From positions 1-64,000 of the forward strand of contig JBFMHC010000006.1 of the NCBI GenBank assembly GCA_040751755.1: DNA of 64,000 nt, in the 5' to 3' direction. The notes under the pieces were generated by a model. The model made no database searches. It saw only the letters and a program-made list of their open reading frames with translations, and had not been told where the DNA came from. Shown here in pieces: positions 25,521-34,413 of the stretch (position 1 is its first letter; each line of letters opens with the position of its first letter). This DNA comes from PFJX01 sp040751755. Lineage in GTDB: Bacteria > Pseudomonadota > Gammaproteobacteria > Burkholderiales > Thiobacillaceae. The translations under genes were made by a program, and so were the position numbers.

Positions 25521-26384
25521 ATGTCCGACATCCTGGAAAAGATCCTCGCCACCAAGCGGGAGGAAATCGCCGCCGCGCAACAGGCCCGGCCGCTCGAGGC
25601 CGTGCGCGAGGCCGCGCGCCAGGCGCCGCCGGCGCGTGATTTCGTCGCCGCCATCCGCGCCCGCATCGCCGCCGGCCGGCCCGCCGTGATCGCCGAGATC
25701 AAGAAGGCCAGCCCCAGCAAGGGCGTGATCCGCCCCGACTTCCACCCCGCCGAGATCGCCGCCAGTTACGAACGCGGCGGCGCGGCCTGTCTCTCCGTGC
25801 TCACCGACCGGCAATACTTCCAGGGTGCCCCCGAATACCTCGTTGCCGCGCGCGCTGCCTGCGGCCTGCCGGTGCTGCGCAAGGACTTCATGATCGACCC
25901 CTACCAGGTCTACGAGGCCCGCGCCATGGGCGCGGACTGCATCCTCCTCATCGTCGGCGCGTTTGCACTCCCCTCGGGAGGGGGTGGAGCGTTCGATCTG
26001 GACAAGATGTTGGCGCTGGAAGCCCTGGCCCACGAACTCGGCATGGCCGTCCTGGTGGAAAGCCACGACGGCGAAGAGCTGGAGGCCGCCCTGCGGCTCA
26101 AGACCCCGCTCATGGGCATCAACAACCGCAACCTGCGCACCTTCGAGACCCGCCTGGACACCACGCTGGATCTCCTGCCACGCATCCATGCGGCCCCCTC
26201 CCCCTCGAGGGGGGAGGGAAGGGGAGAGGGTGATGAAGCCCGCATCGTCGTCACCGAGAGCGGCATCCTCGCCCCTGAGGACGTCGCGCTGATGCGCGCC
26301 CGCAACGTCAACGCCTTCCTCGTCGGCGAGGCCTTCATGAAGGCCGCCGATCCCGGTGGAGAGCTTGCGCGCCTGTTTGTCTAA
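25521..26384 (+). CDS. trpC: Indole-3-glycerol phosphate synthase with two small in-frame insertions
   Basis: The protein has 287 residues against ~265 for relatives. It shows the TIM-barrel signatures: MSDILEKILATKREEI, IKKASPSKGVIR, SVLTDRQYFQG, PVLRKDFMIDPYQV, MGINNRNLRTF and VTESGI. It closes the indole ring in tryptophan synthesis. Two stretches break the alignment: ALPSGGGGAF after LLIVGAF (DNA 25966-25987) and HAAPSPSRGEGRGEGDE before ARIVVTESGI (DNA 26194-26233). Both are copies of the GC-rich palindromic repeat and keep the frame. No other trp gene adjoins it. Confidence 0.93.
   Translation: MSDILEKILATKREEIAAAQQARPLEAVREAARQAPPARDFVAAIRARIAAGRPAVIAEIKKASPSKGVIRPDFHPAEIAASYERGGAACLSVLTDRQYFQGAPEYLVAARAACGLPVLRKDFMIDPYQVYEARAMGADCILLIVGAFALPSGGGGAFDLDKMLALEALAHELGMAVLVESHDGEELEAALRLKTPLMGINNRNLRTFETRLDTTLDLLPRIHAAPSPSRGEGRGEGDEARIVVTESGILAPEDVALMRARNVNAFLVGEAFMKAADPGGELARLFV
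25966..25987. repeat. Short palindromic repeat inside trpC (site 1)
   Basis: CTCCCCTC and GAGGGGGTGG form a short stem. It is a reduced member of the CCCTCTCCC family, inserted in frame after the IVGAF strand. Confidence 0.6.
26194..26233. repeat. Palindromic repeat inside trpC (site 2)
   Basis: CCCCCTCCCC-TCGA-GGGGGGAGGG followed by GGGGAGAGGGTGA. It encodes PSPSRGEGRGEG in the trpC frame. Confidence 0.85.
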
Positions 26385-26456
26385 CGTTTTTTTTGTCCGT
26401 GTATTGGGGATGTTGCGTACGTGTTGCGGCTCTGCAACGCGTGGTTGGAAAAATTG

Positions 26457-26476
26457 CTTGCAAAAGGTTTTGCAAG
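26457..26476. promoter_or_regulatory. Palindromic operator candidate upstream of the porin
   Basis: Arms CTTGCAAAA and TTTTGCAAG around a central GG are perfect reverse complements. They lie in the 237-base gap before the porin, ~145 bases from its start, next to a second small inverted repeat (GTTGC...GCAAC, 26423-26438). The regulator is unknown. Confidence 0.5.
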
Positions 26477-26621
26477 TTGCTGCGCGCTAAATGGATTGTG
26501 GAGAATCCCGGGCAACTTCTCGCGCGAGAGGTTAGTAAGAAGAGCAGTACCCCTATCGTTGCGGCCTGTGTGGCCAAGACAAGAAGGGCAGCAGTTTTCT
26601 TAACCTGATAGGAGTTTCAAG

Positions 26622-27602
26622 ATGAAAAAATCCCTGATCGCTCTGGCTGTTGCTGGTGCCTTCGCCGCTCCCGCCATGGCTTCCACCTCCAACGTGGACA
26701 TCTATGGCCAGGTTCGCGCCTCTGTCGACTACATCGACTCTGACGCCGCCAATACCGATCGCTGGACCTTCAACGACCAGACCTCCCGCATTGGCATCAA
26801 GGGCAGCGAAGACCTGGGCGGCGGTCTGAAGGCCATCTTCCAGTGGGAATCCCAGCTCAACACCGTTGATTCTTCCACCGTTGGCACCACCCAGCGCAAC
26901 ACCTTCGTCGGTCTGGCTGGCGGCTTCGGCACCCTGATCCTGGGCAACCACGACACCCCCTACAAACTGGGTGGTTCCGCTGACGTGTTCGGCGACACCT
27001 CCGCTGACGCCCAGAAGAACACCACCGGCATCATCAGCCGTGGCGGTTGGGACAACCGTGCCGCTGGCACCATCGCCTACGTCTCCCCGACCTTCAGCGG
27101 TTTCCACGTCGCTGCTGCCATCGTTCCCGGCGAGCAGACCGGTGCCAGTGCCGCCAACGGCCTGATGGACGCCTACTCCCTGGTCGCCGTGTACGAGAAC
27201 GGCCCCCTGAAGGCCACCCTGGGTTATGAGAACTGGGACCAGGCCCTGATCACCGGTGCGACCGAAGACAAGGACGCCGCCAAGTTCAACGTCTCCTACA
27301 AGATCGGTGACCTGGGCCTGGGTGCTACCTATGAGCGTGCCGACGTGCGCGGTGCTTCCACCACCACCGACAAGGCCTACCTGTTGTCCGCCACCTACGG
27401 CATGGGCCCCATCACCCTGGCCGCCCAGTATGGCAACTACAACACCACCGGTTCCAACAGCGATGTGAAGCGCACCACCCTGGGCGTCATCTATGGCCTG
27501 TCCAAGCGCACCAACGCGTATGCTGCCTACAACATGGACAACAACGGTGGTACCACCGCTGATGTCAATGTGCTGACCATGGGCATGAACCACAGCTTCT
27601 AA
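26622..27602 (+). CDS. Outer-membrane general porin (OmpC-like, Gram-negative porin family)
   Basis: The protein has 326 residues. A signal peptide (MKKSLIALAVAGAFAAPAMA) precedes a 16-strand-type beta-barrel. The first strand reads SNVDIYGQVRASVDYID, SRIGIKGSEDLGGGLKAIFQWE is diagnostic, and the protein ends in the outer-membrane assembly signal with terminal Phe (NHSF). It allows diffusion of small solutes and anions. Codon use is biased to GGT, GCT and GTT compared with neighbours, as in very highly expressed genes. GATAGGAG precedes the ATG and a strong terminator follows. Confidence 0.93.
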   Translation: MKKSLIALAVAGAFAAPAMASTSNVDIYGQVRASVDYIDSDAANTDRWTFNDQTSRIGIKGSEDLGGGLKAIFQWESQLNTVDSSTVGTTQRNTFVGLAGGFGTLILGNHDTPYKLGGSADVFGDTSADAQKNTTGIISRGGWDNRAAGTIAYVSPTFSGFHVAAAIVPGEQTGASAANGLMDAYSLVAVYENGPLKATLGYENWDQALITGATEDKDAAKFNVSYKIGDLGLGATYERADVRGASTTTDKAYLLSATYGMGPITLAAQYGNYNTTGSNSDVKRTTLGVIYGLSKRTNAYAAYNMDNNGGTTADVNVLTMGMNHSF

Positions 27603-27632
27603 TCTGGCCTGACAGCTAGACCTGAAGTCTGA

Positions 27633-27666
27633 AACGGGCGCGGGAAACCGCGCCCGTTTTGTTTTT
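27633..27666 (+). terminator. Terminator after the porin gene
   Basis: AACGGGCGCGG (27633-27643), GAAA loop, CCGCGCCCGTT (27648-27658), then a T-rich tract. Confidence 0.92.
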
Positions 27667-27779
27667 TGCGATCCCTATGCATTTCGGCATATGACTTTCG
27701 TGGAATTGCCTGAGCTCCGGATGCCCAATAGATTTGCCGGGCGCCGCTGTTGGCGCTTCATGAAGATAGGGAGAGCGAA

Positions 27780-28055
27780 ATGAAGAACCTGATCGGTGGC
27801 CTGCTGCTGGGCCTCTGCTGCAGTCTGCCTGCCTTGGCGGCGGTGGACCTGAACACCGCCACGCAATCGGAATTGGAGGCGGTGAAGGGCGTCGGCCCGG
27901 CGAAGGCCAAGGCGATCCTGGCCTACCGGGAGAAAAACGGCGCCTTCAAGAGCATCGAGGATCTGGCCGAGGTGAAGGGGTTCGGCAAGGCCAGTGTGGC
28001 GAAGCTGAAGGGTGAATTCACGGTTGGGGCGGCCAAGCCTGTGGAAAAGAAATAA
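27780..28055 (+). CDS. ComEA-like helix-hairpin-helix DNA-binding protein
   Basis: The protein has 91 residues: a signal peptide (MKNLIGGLLLGLCCSLPALAA) followed by the ComEA helix-hairpin-helix repeat (VDLNTATQSELEAVKGVGPAKAKAILAYR is the start, IEDLAEVKGFG the second hairpin). It should bind DNA in the periplasm, as in competence-type DNA uptake; comEC is encoded ~13 kb downstream and pilU upstream. The ATG at 27780 has GGGAGAG upstream. A terminator follows. Confidence 0.88.
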   Translation: MKNLIGGLLLGLCCSLPALAAVDLNTATQSELEAVKGVGPAKAKAILAYREKNGAFKSIEDLAEVKGFGKASVAKLKGEFTVGAAKPVEKK

Positions 28056-28075
28056 CGGGCCTGGCCATTGCTTGA

Positions 28076-28105
28076 GCGGGCGTGAGCGATCACGTCCGCT
28101 TTTTT
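28076..28105 (+). terminator. Terminator after the comEA-like gene
   Basis: GCGGGCGTGA (28076-28085), GCGA loop, TCACGTCCGC (28090-28099) with one G-T pair, then six T residues. Confidence 0.85.
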
Positions 28106-28124
28106 ACTGCCGTCATGCGGTTGT

Positions 28125-28769
28125 TCAGTAGCTTGCCGTGGCCTTCGGGCGTGCGGCGGCGCGACCCCTGGGTGGCAGTCCGTAGGTCCAGTGGTTGCGC
28201 CACGCGGCGTAGACCATCTCGGGATATTCGGCCTTGCCCAGGCTGCCGTTGTAGCGGCCGAGGGCGCGGAACAGGTTGCCGCCTTCGATGTCGACGTAGT
28301 GGCGCAGGATGGTGGCGCCAAAACGGATGTTGGTGCGCAGGTGGAACAGGTTCTGCTCGCGGGTGCCGATGAGGTCGAGCCAGAAGGGCATGACCTGGGT
28401 GAAGCCGCGTGCCCCGGCGCTGGAGACGGCATACTTCTTGAAGCCGCTCTCCACCTCGATGAGGCCGAGCATCAGCTCGGGGTCCAGCCCGGCGCGGGTC
28501 GCCTCGTAGTGCAGGGTGTTGAGGAAGTCCTCGCGGAATTCCGGGTCGGGAATGTAGTTGGTGAGGCGGCGCGACATCTCGCGCAGCCATGCCTGGACTG
28601 TCGAGGAATCGGCGAATGCCGCGCGTTCGACAGCGGCGTCGGCCACCGCCTTGCTGAGTTGCGAACGGACGCTGGCGGACAGCGGCTCATACTTCTGGTT
28701 GCCCGCCAGGGCCGTGCCGGCGCCGCAGAGCAGGCCCAGCAGGAGAAATCTCACGCCAAGTTTCGACAT
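28125..28769 (-). CDS. Lytic murein transglycosylase (SLT family)
   Basis: The protein has 214 residues with a signal peptide (SKLGVRFLLLGLLCGAGTALA). The SLT domain has the catalytic Glu in GLIEVESGFKKYAVSSAGARG, then FTQVMPFW and ALGRYNGS. It cleaves the MurNAc-GlcNAc bond in the periplasm with formation of the 1,6-anhydro ring. The start lies 19 bases inside the 3' end of proS, so the two are co-transcribed. Confidence 0.9.
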   Translation of the reverse strand: MSKLGVRFLLLGLLCGAGTALAGNQKYEPLSASVRSQLSKAVADAAVERAAFADSSTVQAWLREMSRRLTNYIPDPEFREDFLNTLHYEATRAGLDPELMLGLIEVESGFKKYAVSSAGARGFTQVMPFWLDLIGTREQNLFHLRTNIRFGATILRHYVDIEGGNLFRALGRYNGSLGKAEYPEMVYAAWRNHWTYGLPPRGRAAARPKATASY

Positions 28770-30481
28770 GCCTCGATCTTCTCGCGAATGAATGCCACCG
28801 CTTCTGATTGAGCAATCCGCGTGCCAGCGGCGTCGGTGCGGCCCTGGTATTCCAGTTGGCCGTCCTTCAGGCCACGGTCGCTGATGACGATGCGGTGCGG
28901 TACGCCGATCAGCTCCATGTCCGCGAACATCACGCCGGGGCGCTCGTCCCGGTCGTCCATGACCACGTCGATGCCGGCGGCGACCATCTCTTTATAGAAG
29001 GCCTCGGCGGCCTCGCGCACCGCGTCGCTGCGCTTGAGGCCGAGCGGCACGATGGCCAGCTCGAAGGGGGCGATGGCCTGCGGGAAGATGATGCCGCGCT
29101 CGTCGGAGCCCTGCTCGATGGCGGCGCCGACGATGCGCGAGACGCCGATGCCGTAGCAGCCCATGACCATGACCTGCGACTTGCCGTCCGCGTCCAGGTA
29201 GGTGGCCTGCAGGGCCTGGGAATACTTGGTGCCGAGCTTGAAGATGTGGCCGACCTCGATGCCGCGGCACAGGTCGAGCGCGCCCTTGGCGTCCGGGCTG
29301 GGGTCGCCCGGCACGACGTTGCGGATGTCGGCCACCAGGTCGGGCTCGGGCAGGTCGCGGCCCCAGTTGACGCCCGCGGTATGGAACTTGGGCTTGTTGG
29401 CGCCGCAGACGAAGTCCGACATGGCGGCGACGGTGCGGTCGGCGATGACCCGGATCCTGGCGCGGTCGAGGCCCACAGGGCCGAGGAAGCCGGGCGGGCA
29501 GGCGAAGGCGGCGCGGATCTCTTCCTCCGTGGCGAAACGGAAGTCGGCCAGGCCTTCCACCTTGCCGGCCTTCACTTCGTTGAGGTTGTGGTCGCCCCGC
29601 ACCAACAGGACATGGAGGCGCCCGCCGGCCATCACGGCGATCAGCTTGACGGTCTTCTGCAGGGGGATGCCGAGCAGGGCGGCGACGTCCTCGCAGGTGG
29701 TCTGCCTGGGCGTCTCGACGTCGCGCATGGCCTCCGTGGCCGCGGCACGGGCAGAGATAGGTGGCAGGGCCTCGGCCATCTCGACGTTGGCGGCATAGTC
29801 GGAGTCCGGGCAGAAGGCGATGGCGTCCTCGCCGGAGTCGGCCAGGACGTGGAACTCGTGCGAGCCGGAACCACCGATCGCGCCGGTGTCCGCGGCAACG
29901 GCGCGGAACTTCAGGCCCAGGCGGGTGAAGATGCGCGAGTAGCAGGCGTACATGCCCTGATAGGTCTCGTCCAGGCTCTCCGCCGAGGTGTGGAAGGAAT
30001 AGGCGTCCTTCATGAGGAATTCGCGCGCGCGCATGACGCCGAAGCGGGGGCGGATCTCGTCGCGGAACTTGGTCTGGATCTGGTAGAAGTTCACCGGCAT
30101 CTGGCGGTAGGAGCGGATTTCCTTGCGCGCGATGTCGGTGATCACCTCTTCGTGCGTGGGGCCGAACAGGAAGTCGCGCTCGTGGCGGTCCTTGATCTTC
30201 AGCATCTGCGGCCCGAACACGTCCCAGCGTCCCGATTCCTGCCACAGCTCGGCGGGGATCACGGCGGGCATCAGCAGCTCCACGCCGCCGGCGCGGTTCA
30301 TCTCCTCGCGCACGATCGCCTCCACCTTGCGCAGGATGCGCAGGCCCAGCGGCATCCAGGTGTAGAGGCCGGAGCCCAGGCGCTTGATGAGGCCGGCACG
30401 CAGCATCAGCCGGTGGCTGACGAGTTCCGCCTCGGCGGGGGCTTCCTTGGAGGTGGAGAGAAAGAATTGGGAGATCCGCAT
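28751..30481 (-). CDS. proS: Prolyl-tRNA synthetase (bacterial type)
   Basis: The protein has 576 residues with class II motifs: GLYTWMPLGLRILRKVE (motif 1), FRDEIRPRFGVMRAREFLMKD (motif 2) and a C-terminal motif 3 (GCYGIGVSR). The inserted editing domain that clears Ala-tRNA(Pro) lies between motifs 2 and 3 (residues ~230-390). Anticodon-binding domain at the C-terminus. The downstream transglycosylase overlaps its end. Confidence 0.96.
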   Translation of the reverse strand: MRISQFFLSTSKEAPAEAELVSHRLMLRAGLIKRLGSGLYTWMPLGLRILRKVEAIVREEMNRAGGVELLMPAVIPAELWQESGRWDVFGPQMLKIKDRHERDFLFGPTHEEVITDIARKEIRSYRQMPVNFYQIQTKFRDEIRPRFGVMRAREFLMKDAYSFHTSAESLDETYQGMYACYSRIFTRLGLKFRAVAADTGAIGGSGSHEFHVLADSGEDAIAFCPDSDYAANVEMAEALPPISARAAATEAMRDVETPRQTTCEDVAALLGIPLQKTVKLIAVMAGGRLHVLLVRGDHNLNEVKAGKVEGLADFRFATEEEIRAAFACPPGFLGPVGLDRARIRVIADRTVAAMSDFVCGANKPKFHTAGVNWGRDLPEPDLVADIRNVVPGDPSPDAKGALDLCRGIEVGHIFKLGTKYSQALQATYLDADGKSQVMVMGCYGIGVSRIVGAAIEQGSDERGIIFPQAIAPFELAIVPLGLKRSDAVREAAEAFYKEMVAAGIDVVMDDRDERPGVMFADMELIGVPHRIVISDRGLKDGQLEYQGRTDAAGTRIAQSEAVAFIREKIEACRNLA

Positions 30482-30548
30482 GGTGAAGCTATGGCCTGAA
30501 AAACGCGGATTCTAGCAGCCTGCAGCCCGGCCCGGCCCGGGGTGGGGC

Positions 30549-31046
30549 TCAGCGGATGTGCGAGAGCTCCTTGTTGAGCATCTCGATGTTCTTTTCGTGC
30601 AGGCGCACGGCGTCGAGCAACTTGTTCCGGTCGGCGCCGGGCTGGCGGCTCGCCTGCGCCATCGCCGCCTTGGCCGCGGCGAGGTTGCGTTGTTCGCTGG
30701 CGCGTTCCTCCTCCAGGAGTTGCCGGCGCATGTCGTCGCGCTTGCGTTGCGTGCCCATGTCGACACGGGGGAAATAGGCGGGCGTGCCGGAGCGGGTGGA
30801 GGCCTTGCGCTTGACGCCGGCGGCCGATGTGGCGGACTTGCCGGCAGCGGTGCCGCCCTCGGAGATGACCGCCTCCGGCTTGATGCCGGGGCGCGGCATG
30901 TTCGTATAGGTGACGAGGCCGTTGTCGTCGACGAACTTGTAGATCTCCGCCTGGGCGCCGCCCGCCCAGCCCAGGCAGAACAGGAGCAACCCCGCCGCGA
31001 GGGCGAGAGGGGCGGGAGGATTGGGCGTGGGGGCGCGGGCGTTCAT
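30549..31046 (-). CDS. DUF4124 domain protein, secreted
   Basis: The protein has 165 residues. A signal peptide (PLALAAGLLLFCLGWAGGAQA) precedes the DUF4124 motif EIYKFVDDNGLVTYTNMPRPG. The C-terminal half is a charged coiled coil (RKRDDMRRQLLEEERASEQ). The family is periplasmic and of unknown role. The ATG at 31046 is used because the signal peptide starts shortly after it. Confidence 0.82.
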   Translation of the reverse strand: MNARAPTPNPPAPLALAAGLLLFCLGWAGGAQAEIYKFVDDNGLVTYTNMPRPGIKPEAVISEGGTAAGKSATSAAGVKRKASTRSGTPAYFPRVDMGTQRKRDDMRRQLLEEERASEQRNLAAAKAAMAQASRQPGADRNKLLDAVRLHEKNIEMLNKELSHIR

Positions 31047-31090
31047 GCTGTCGCGATTATATGTGCGCTGACCGCCCGCGTTGGGGCGTC

Positions 31091-32728
31091 TCACGCGCCG
31101 AGATGGAAGCGGCTTACCGCCGCGTTCAGGCGGGCCGACAATTCCGTGAGGGCATTTGCTGCCTCGGCGGAACCTTGTGCCGTCGCGCGGTTGTCACCGG
31201 CCATGCTGAGGATCTCGCCCACGCGCTGGGAGATCTCCCGGCTGGCCTCGTCCTGGCGCGCGCGTATGTCGTCGATGGCATGGATCTGCTGCGTCAGGGT
31301 CGAGACGGCCTGGTTGATGGCGGCGATGGCCTGGTCGCCCTGCCTGGCCTTCTCGACGCCGAGCGAGACCTCGCGCTGCGCGGATTCCATGGTCTGCACC
31401 GCCTGCGAGGTCTCGGTCTGGATGGTGCGGATGGTGGAGGAGATCTCGTCGGTGGCGCGCGCGGTGCGCTCCGCCAGCTTGCGCACCTCGTCCGCGACCA
31501 CGGCGAAGCCGCGCCCCTGTTCCCCGGCCCGTGCCGCCTCGATGGCGGCGTTGAGGGCAAGCAGGTTGGTCTGGTCGGCGATGTCCTTGATGACGCCGAC
31601 GATGTTGCCGATGACGTCCGAATGGCTGCCCAGCGAGGCGATCACGTGCGAGGTCTGGTTGACCGAGTTGGAAATGGATTCGATGTCGCCCGCGGCCTCG
31701 CCGATGACCTGCTGGCCGGTGCGGGCGAGGTCGCTCGAACGGTCCGCGAGTCGCACCATGTCGTCGATGCTGCGGCTCACTTCCGCGATCGTCAGCGCCA
31801 GAGACTCCGCGGCGCCACTGGCGTTTTGCGCGCACAGTTCCTGGCTGGCGGAGGCGCTGGCGACCAGCTGGTTGTTCTGGCTGGTGCGCATCGCGGCATG
31901 GTTGACCGCCTCGGCGACGTTCCGGATGTCGCCGACGATCTGCGCGAACTCGCCGGTCATGTGGTTGAAGGCGCGGGCGACCTGCGCGAGCTCGTCCCGC
32001 CCGGCCAGTTGCGCGTGTTTGCTGAGATCGCCGTGCGCAAGGCCGTCCGCCGCCTGTTCCAGGTGCAGCGCCCCGTGCACGATGGAGCGGCGGATGACCA
32101 GGCCGAATGAGATGGCGAGCACGAGCCCCACCACGACGATGCCGATGGCGCTGGTGTTGAGGACATTCGCGAGCTGTTCCGTCTTCTTGCGGTAGGCGCC
32201 TGCCTCGCCGGTGAGGTGGTCGATGAGGGCGTCGGTGGCGGCCTGCACGTTGATGAAGGCGGGGTCGAGCACCGCCTTGCTGTGGCTGTCGGCCCCTTCG
32301 AAGTCCTCCGCGTTGAGCAGGTCGCGCATCTGGCCGATGCCGTCGCGGCCAAAGGTCATCCGCGCCGCCAGGTATTTCTCAAGCAGGGCCTTTTCTTCCG
32401 CGGAGTGGGGTTGTTTCTGGTAGGCGTCCAGCGATTCGCTGATGGTGCGGACGCGCTTGTCGATCTCGTCGAAGATCTCCTGCGCGGCGAAGCTGTCCTC
32501 GGAGAGGCGTGCCTGGAAGATGTCGTTGCGGATCTGGAATTGCGTGACGCGCACCTTCTGCAACTGGTTGATCGCGAGCAGGTGGCGGTCATAGACCTCT
32601 GTCAGCGCCGCATTGCTTTGGTGCATGCCCCAGATGCCCGTCAGGCCGACCAGCAACAACAGGCCGGAGGTGATGGCCGTGAGGGCGATCAGGCGCGTGC
32701 CGATCTTCAGGTTGTTGAGGAACTGCAT
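31091..32728 (-). CDS. Methyl-accepting chemotaxis protein
   Basis: The protein has 545 residues. Transmembrane helix 1 is at ~10-30, a four-helix-bundle ligand domain spans ~35-185, helix 2 is at ~190-210, then HAMP, and a long coiled-coil signalling domain with the conserved hairpin IADQTNLLALNAAIEAARAG-type tip (GEQGRGFAVVADEVRKLAER). It should signal to CheA/CheW about a small molecule. The ATG at 32728 is preceded by AGGAGA. No che genes adjoin it. The C-terminus lacks a CheR-docking pentapeptide. Confidence 0.92.
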   Translation of the reverse strand: MQFLNNLKIGTRLIALTAITSGLLLLVGLTGIWGMHQSNAALTEVYDRHLLAINQLQKVRVTQFQIRNDIFQARLSEDSFAAQEIFDEIDKRVRTISESLDAYQKQPHSAEEKALLEKYLAARMTFGRDGIGQMRDLLNAEDFEGADSHSKAVLDPAFINVQAATDALIDHLTGEAGAYRKKTEQLANVLNTSAIGIVVVGLVLAISFGLVIRRSIVHGALHLEQAADGLAHGDLSKHAQLAGRDELAQVARAFNHMTGEFAQIVGDIRNVAEAVNHAAMRTSQNNQLVASASASQELCAQNASGAAESLALTIAEVSRSIDDMVRLADRSSDLARTGQQVIGEAAGDIESISNSVNQTSHVIASLGSHSDVIGNIVGVIKDIADQTNLLALNAAIEAARAGEQGRGFAVVADEVRKLAERTARATDEISSTIRTIQTETSQAVQTMESAQREVSLGVEKARQGDQAIAAINQAVSTLTQQIHAIDDIRARQDEASREISQRVGEILSMAGDNRATAQGSAEAANALTELSARLNAAVSRFHLGA

Positions 32729-32769
32729 GGCTGTCTCCTGCCGTTGTGTTATCGCCCTCCGAAAAGACG

Positions 32770-32797
32770 AAGGGCGGGGATGTGCATCCCCGCCCTT
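32770..32797 (-). terminator. Hairpin terminator after glnA
   Basis: AAGGGCGGGGATG (32770-32782) and CATCCCCGCCCTT (32785-32797) pair perfectly. Read on the minus strand it is followed by CGTCTTTTC, a weak T tract. A second palindrome (ACCGTAAA/TTTACGGT, 32813-32829) lies between it and the glnA stop. Confidence 0.7.
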
Positions 32798-32844
32798 CAT
32801 ATCGGTTTCCCTACCGTAAACTTTACGGTACGGGTGAACCAGCC

Positions 32845-34254
32845 TTACACGCTGTAGTACATGTCGAACTCGATCGGATGGGTGGTCATGCGCATGCGCG
32901 TGACTTCTTCCATCTTCAGCTCGATGTAGGCGTCGATGAACTCGTTGCTGAACACGCCGCCCTTGGTCAGGAACTCGCGATCCTTGTCCAGGTTCTCCAG
33001 GGCCATCTCCAGGCTGCTGCAGACGGTCGGGATCTTGGCCTCTTCTTCCGGCTCCAGGTCGTACAGGTTCTTGGTCGCGGGATCACCGGGGTGGATCTTG
33101 TTCTGGATGCCGTCCAGGCCGGCCATCATCAGCGCGGCGAAGCACATGTAGGGGTTGGCGATGGGGTCGGGGAAGCGGGTCTCGATGCGGCGGGCCTTGT
33201 CGGACGCCACGTGCGGGATGCGGATGGAGGCGGAACGGTTGCGCGCGGAGTAGGCCAGCATCACCGGGGCCTCGAAGCCGGGCACCAGACGCTTGTAGGA
33301 GTTGGTGCCGGGGTTGGTGATGGCGTTCAGCGCCTTGGCGTGCTTGATCACGCCGCCGATGTAGTACAGGGCCAGTTCGGACAGGCCGGCGTAGCCGTTG
33401 CCGGCGAACAGGTTCTTGCCGTCCTTCCAGATGGACTGGTGCACGTGCATGCCGGAGCCGTTGTCGCCGACGATGGGCTTGGGCATGAAGGTGGCGGTCT
33501 TGCCGTACTGGTGCGCGACGTTGTGGATCACGTACTTCTGGATCTGGGTCCAGTCGGCGCGCTGCACCAGGGTGGAGAACTTGGTGCCGATCTCGCACTG
33601 GCCGGCGGTGGCGACTTCGTGGTGGTGCACCTCGACGGGCACGCCCATCTCTTCCAGGGCCAGGCACATGGCGGAGCGGATGTCCTGGAAGGAGTCGATC
33701 GGGGGCACGGGGAAGTAGCCGCCCTTGACCTTCGGACGGTGGCCGATGTTGCCGACCTCGGTCTGTTCGCCGGAGGACCAGGCGGCCTCTTCGGAACGGA
33801 TCTTGACGTGGCAGCCGGACATGTCGTCGCCCCAGGTGACGGAGTCGAAGATGAAGAATTCGGGCTCGGGGCCGAAGTAGGCGGTGTCGCCGATGCCGGT
33901 GGACTTCAGGTAGGCCTCGGCGCGCTTGGCGATGGAGCGGGGATCGCGGTCATAGCCCTTGCCGGTGTCCGGCTCGATGACGTCGCAGGTCAGGATCAGG
34001 GTCGGCTCGTCAAAGAAGGGGTCGATGTTGGCGGTCGCGGGGTCCGGCATCAGCAGCATGTCGGAGGCCTGGATGCCTTTCCAGCCGGCGATGGAGGAGC
34101 CGTCGAAGGCGTGGCCCTCGGTGAACTTGTCCTCGTTGAAGTGGGAAACCGGCACCGTCACGTGCTGTTCCTTGCCGCGGGTATCGGTAAAGCGGAAATC
34201 GACGAACTTGACATCGTTTTCCTGGACCATCTTCATGACATCGGCGACCGACAT
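32845..34254 (-). CDS. glnA: Glutamine synthetase type I
   Basis: The protein has 469 residues, the dodecameric GSI-beta type. It has DGSSIAGWKGIQASDM, NGSGMHVHQSIWKDGK, the ATP-binding KGGYFPVPP and the adenylylation site Tyr398 in NLYDLEPEE. It makes glutamine from glutamate and ammonium at the cost of ATP. The conserved Tyr implies control by GlnE. Two NtrC-like sites and sigma-54-like elements lie upstream. An upstream ribosome binding site (AAGGAGT on the minus strand) precedes the start. Confidence 0.97.
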   Translation of the reverse strand: MSVADVMKMVQENDVKFVDFRFTDTRGKEQHVTVPVSHFNEDKFTEGHAFDGSSIAGWKGIQASDMLLMPDPATANIDPFFDEPTLILTCDVIEPDTGKGYDRDPRSIAKRAEAYLKSTGIGDTAYFGPEPEFFIFDSVTWGDDMSGCHVKIRSEEAAWSSGEQTEVGNIGHRPKVKGGYFPVPPIDSFQDIRSAMCLALEEMGVPVEVHHHEVATAGQCEIGTKFSTLVQRADWTQIQKYVIHNVAHQYGKTATFMPKPIVGDNGSGMHVHQSIWKDGKNLFAGNGYAGLSELALYYIGGVIKHAKALNAITNPGTNSYKRLVPGFEAPVMLAYSARNRSASIRIPHVASDKARRIETRFPDPIANPYMCFAALMMAGLDGIQNKIHPGDPATKNLYDLEPEEEAKIPTVCSSLEMALENLDKDREFLTKGGVFSNEFIDAYIELKMEEVTRMRMTTHPIEFDMYYSV

Positions 34255-34333
34255 TTCACAAACTCCTTAATGGCTACATTGAACGCAAACACTTGGTCGG
34301 CCGCCGGGGCGCACCGATCCACCACATGGCATT

Positions 34334-34380
34334 AGCAGCTTCCATGCCATGCTCGAATTGAGAGCAAGCCATTGTGCCAC
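34334..34380 (-). promoter_or_regulatory. Candidate sigma-54 promoter elements of glnA
   Basis: On the minus strand TGGCAT-N5-CTGC (34349-34335) has the strict GG-N10-GC spacing. A second, better -24 match TGGCAC...TTGC (34379-34364) has one base too many (N11). The first is more likely on spacing. Confidence 0.5.
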
Positions 34381-34413
34381 AAGGGCATTTGGCTGCGCAG
34401 AAGAAGTATCTAT

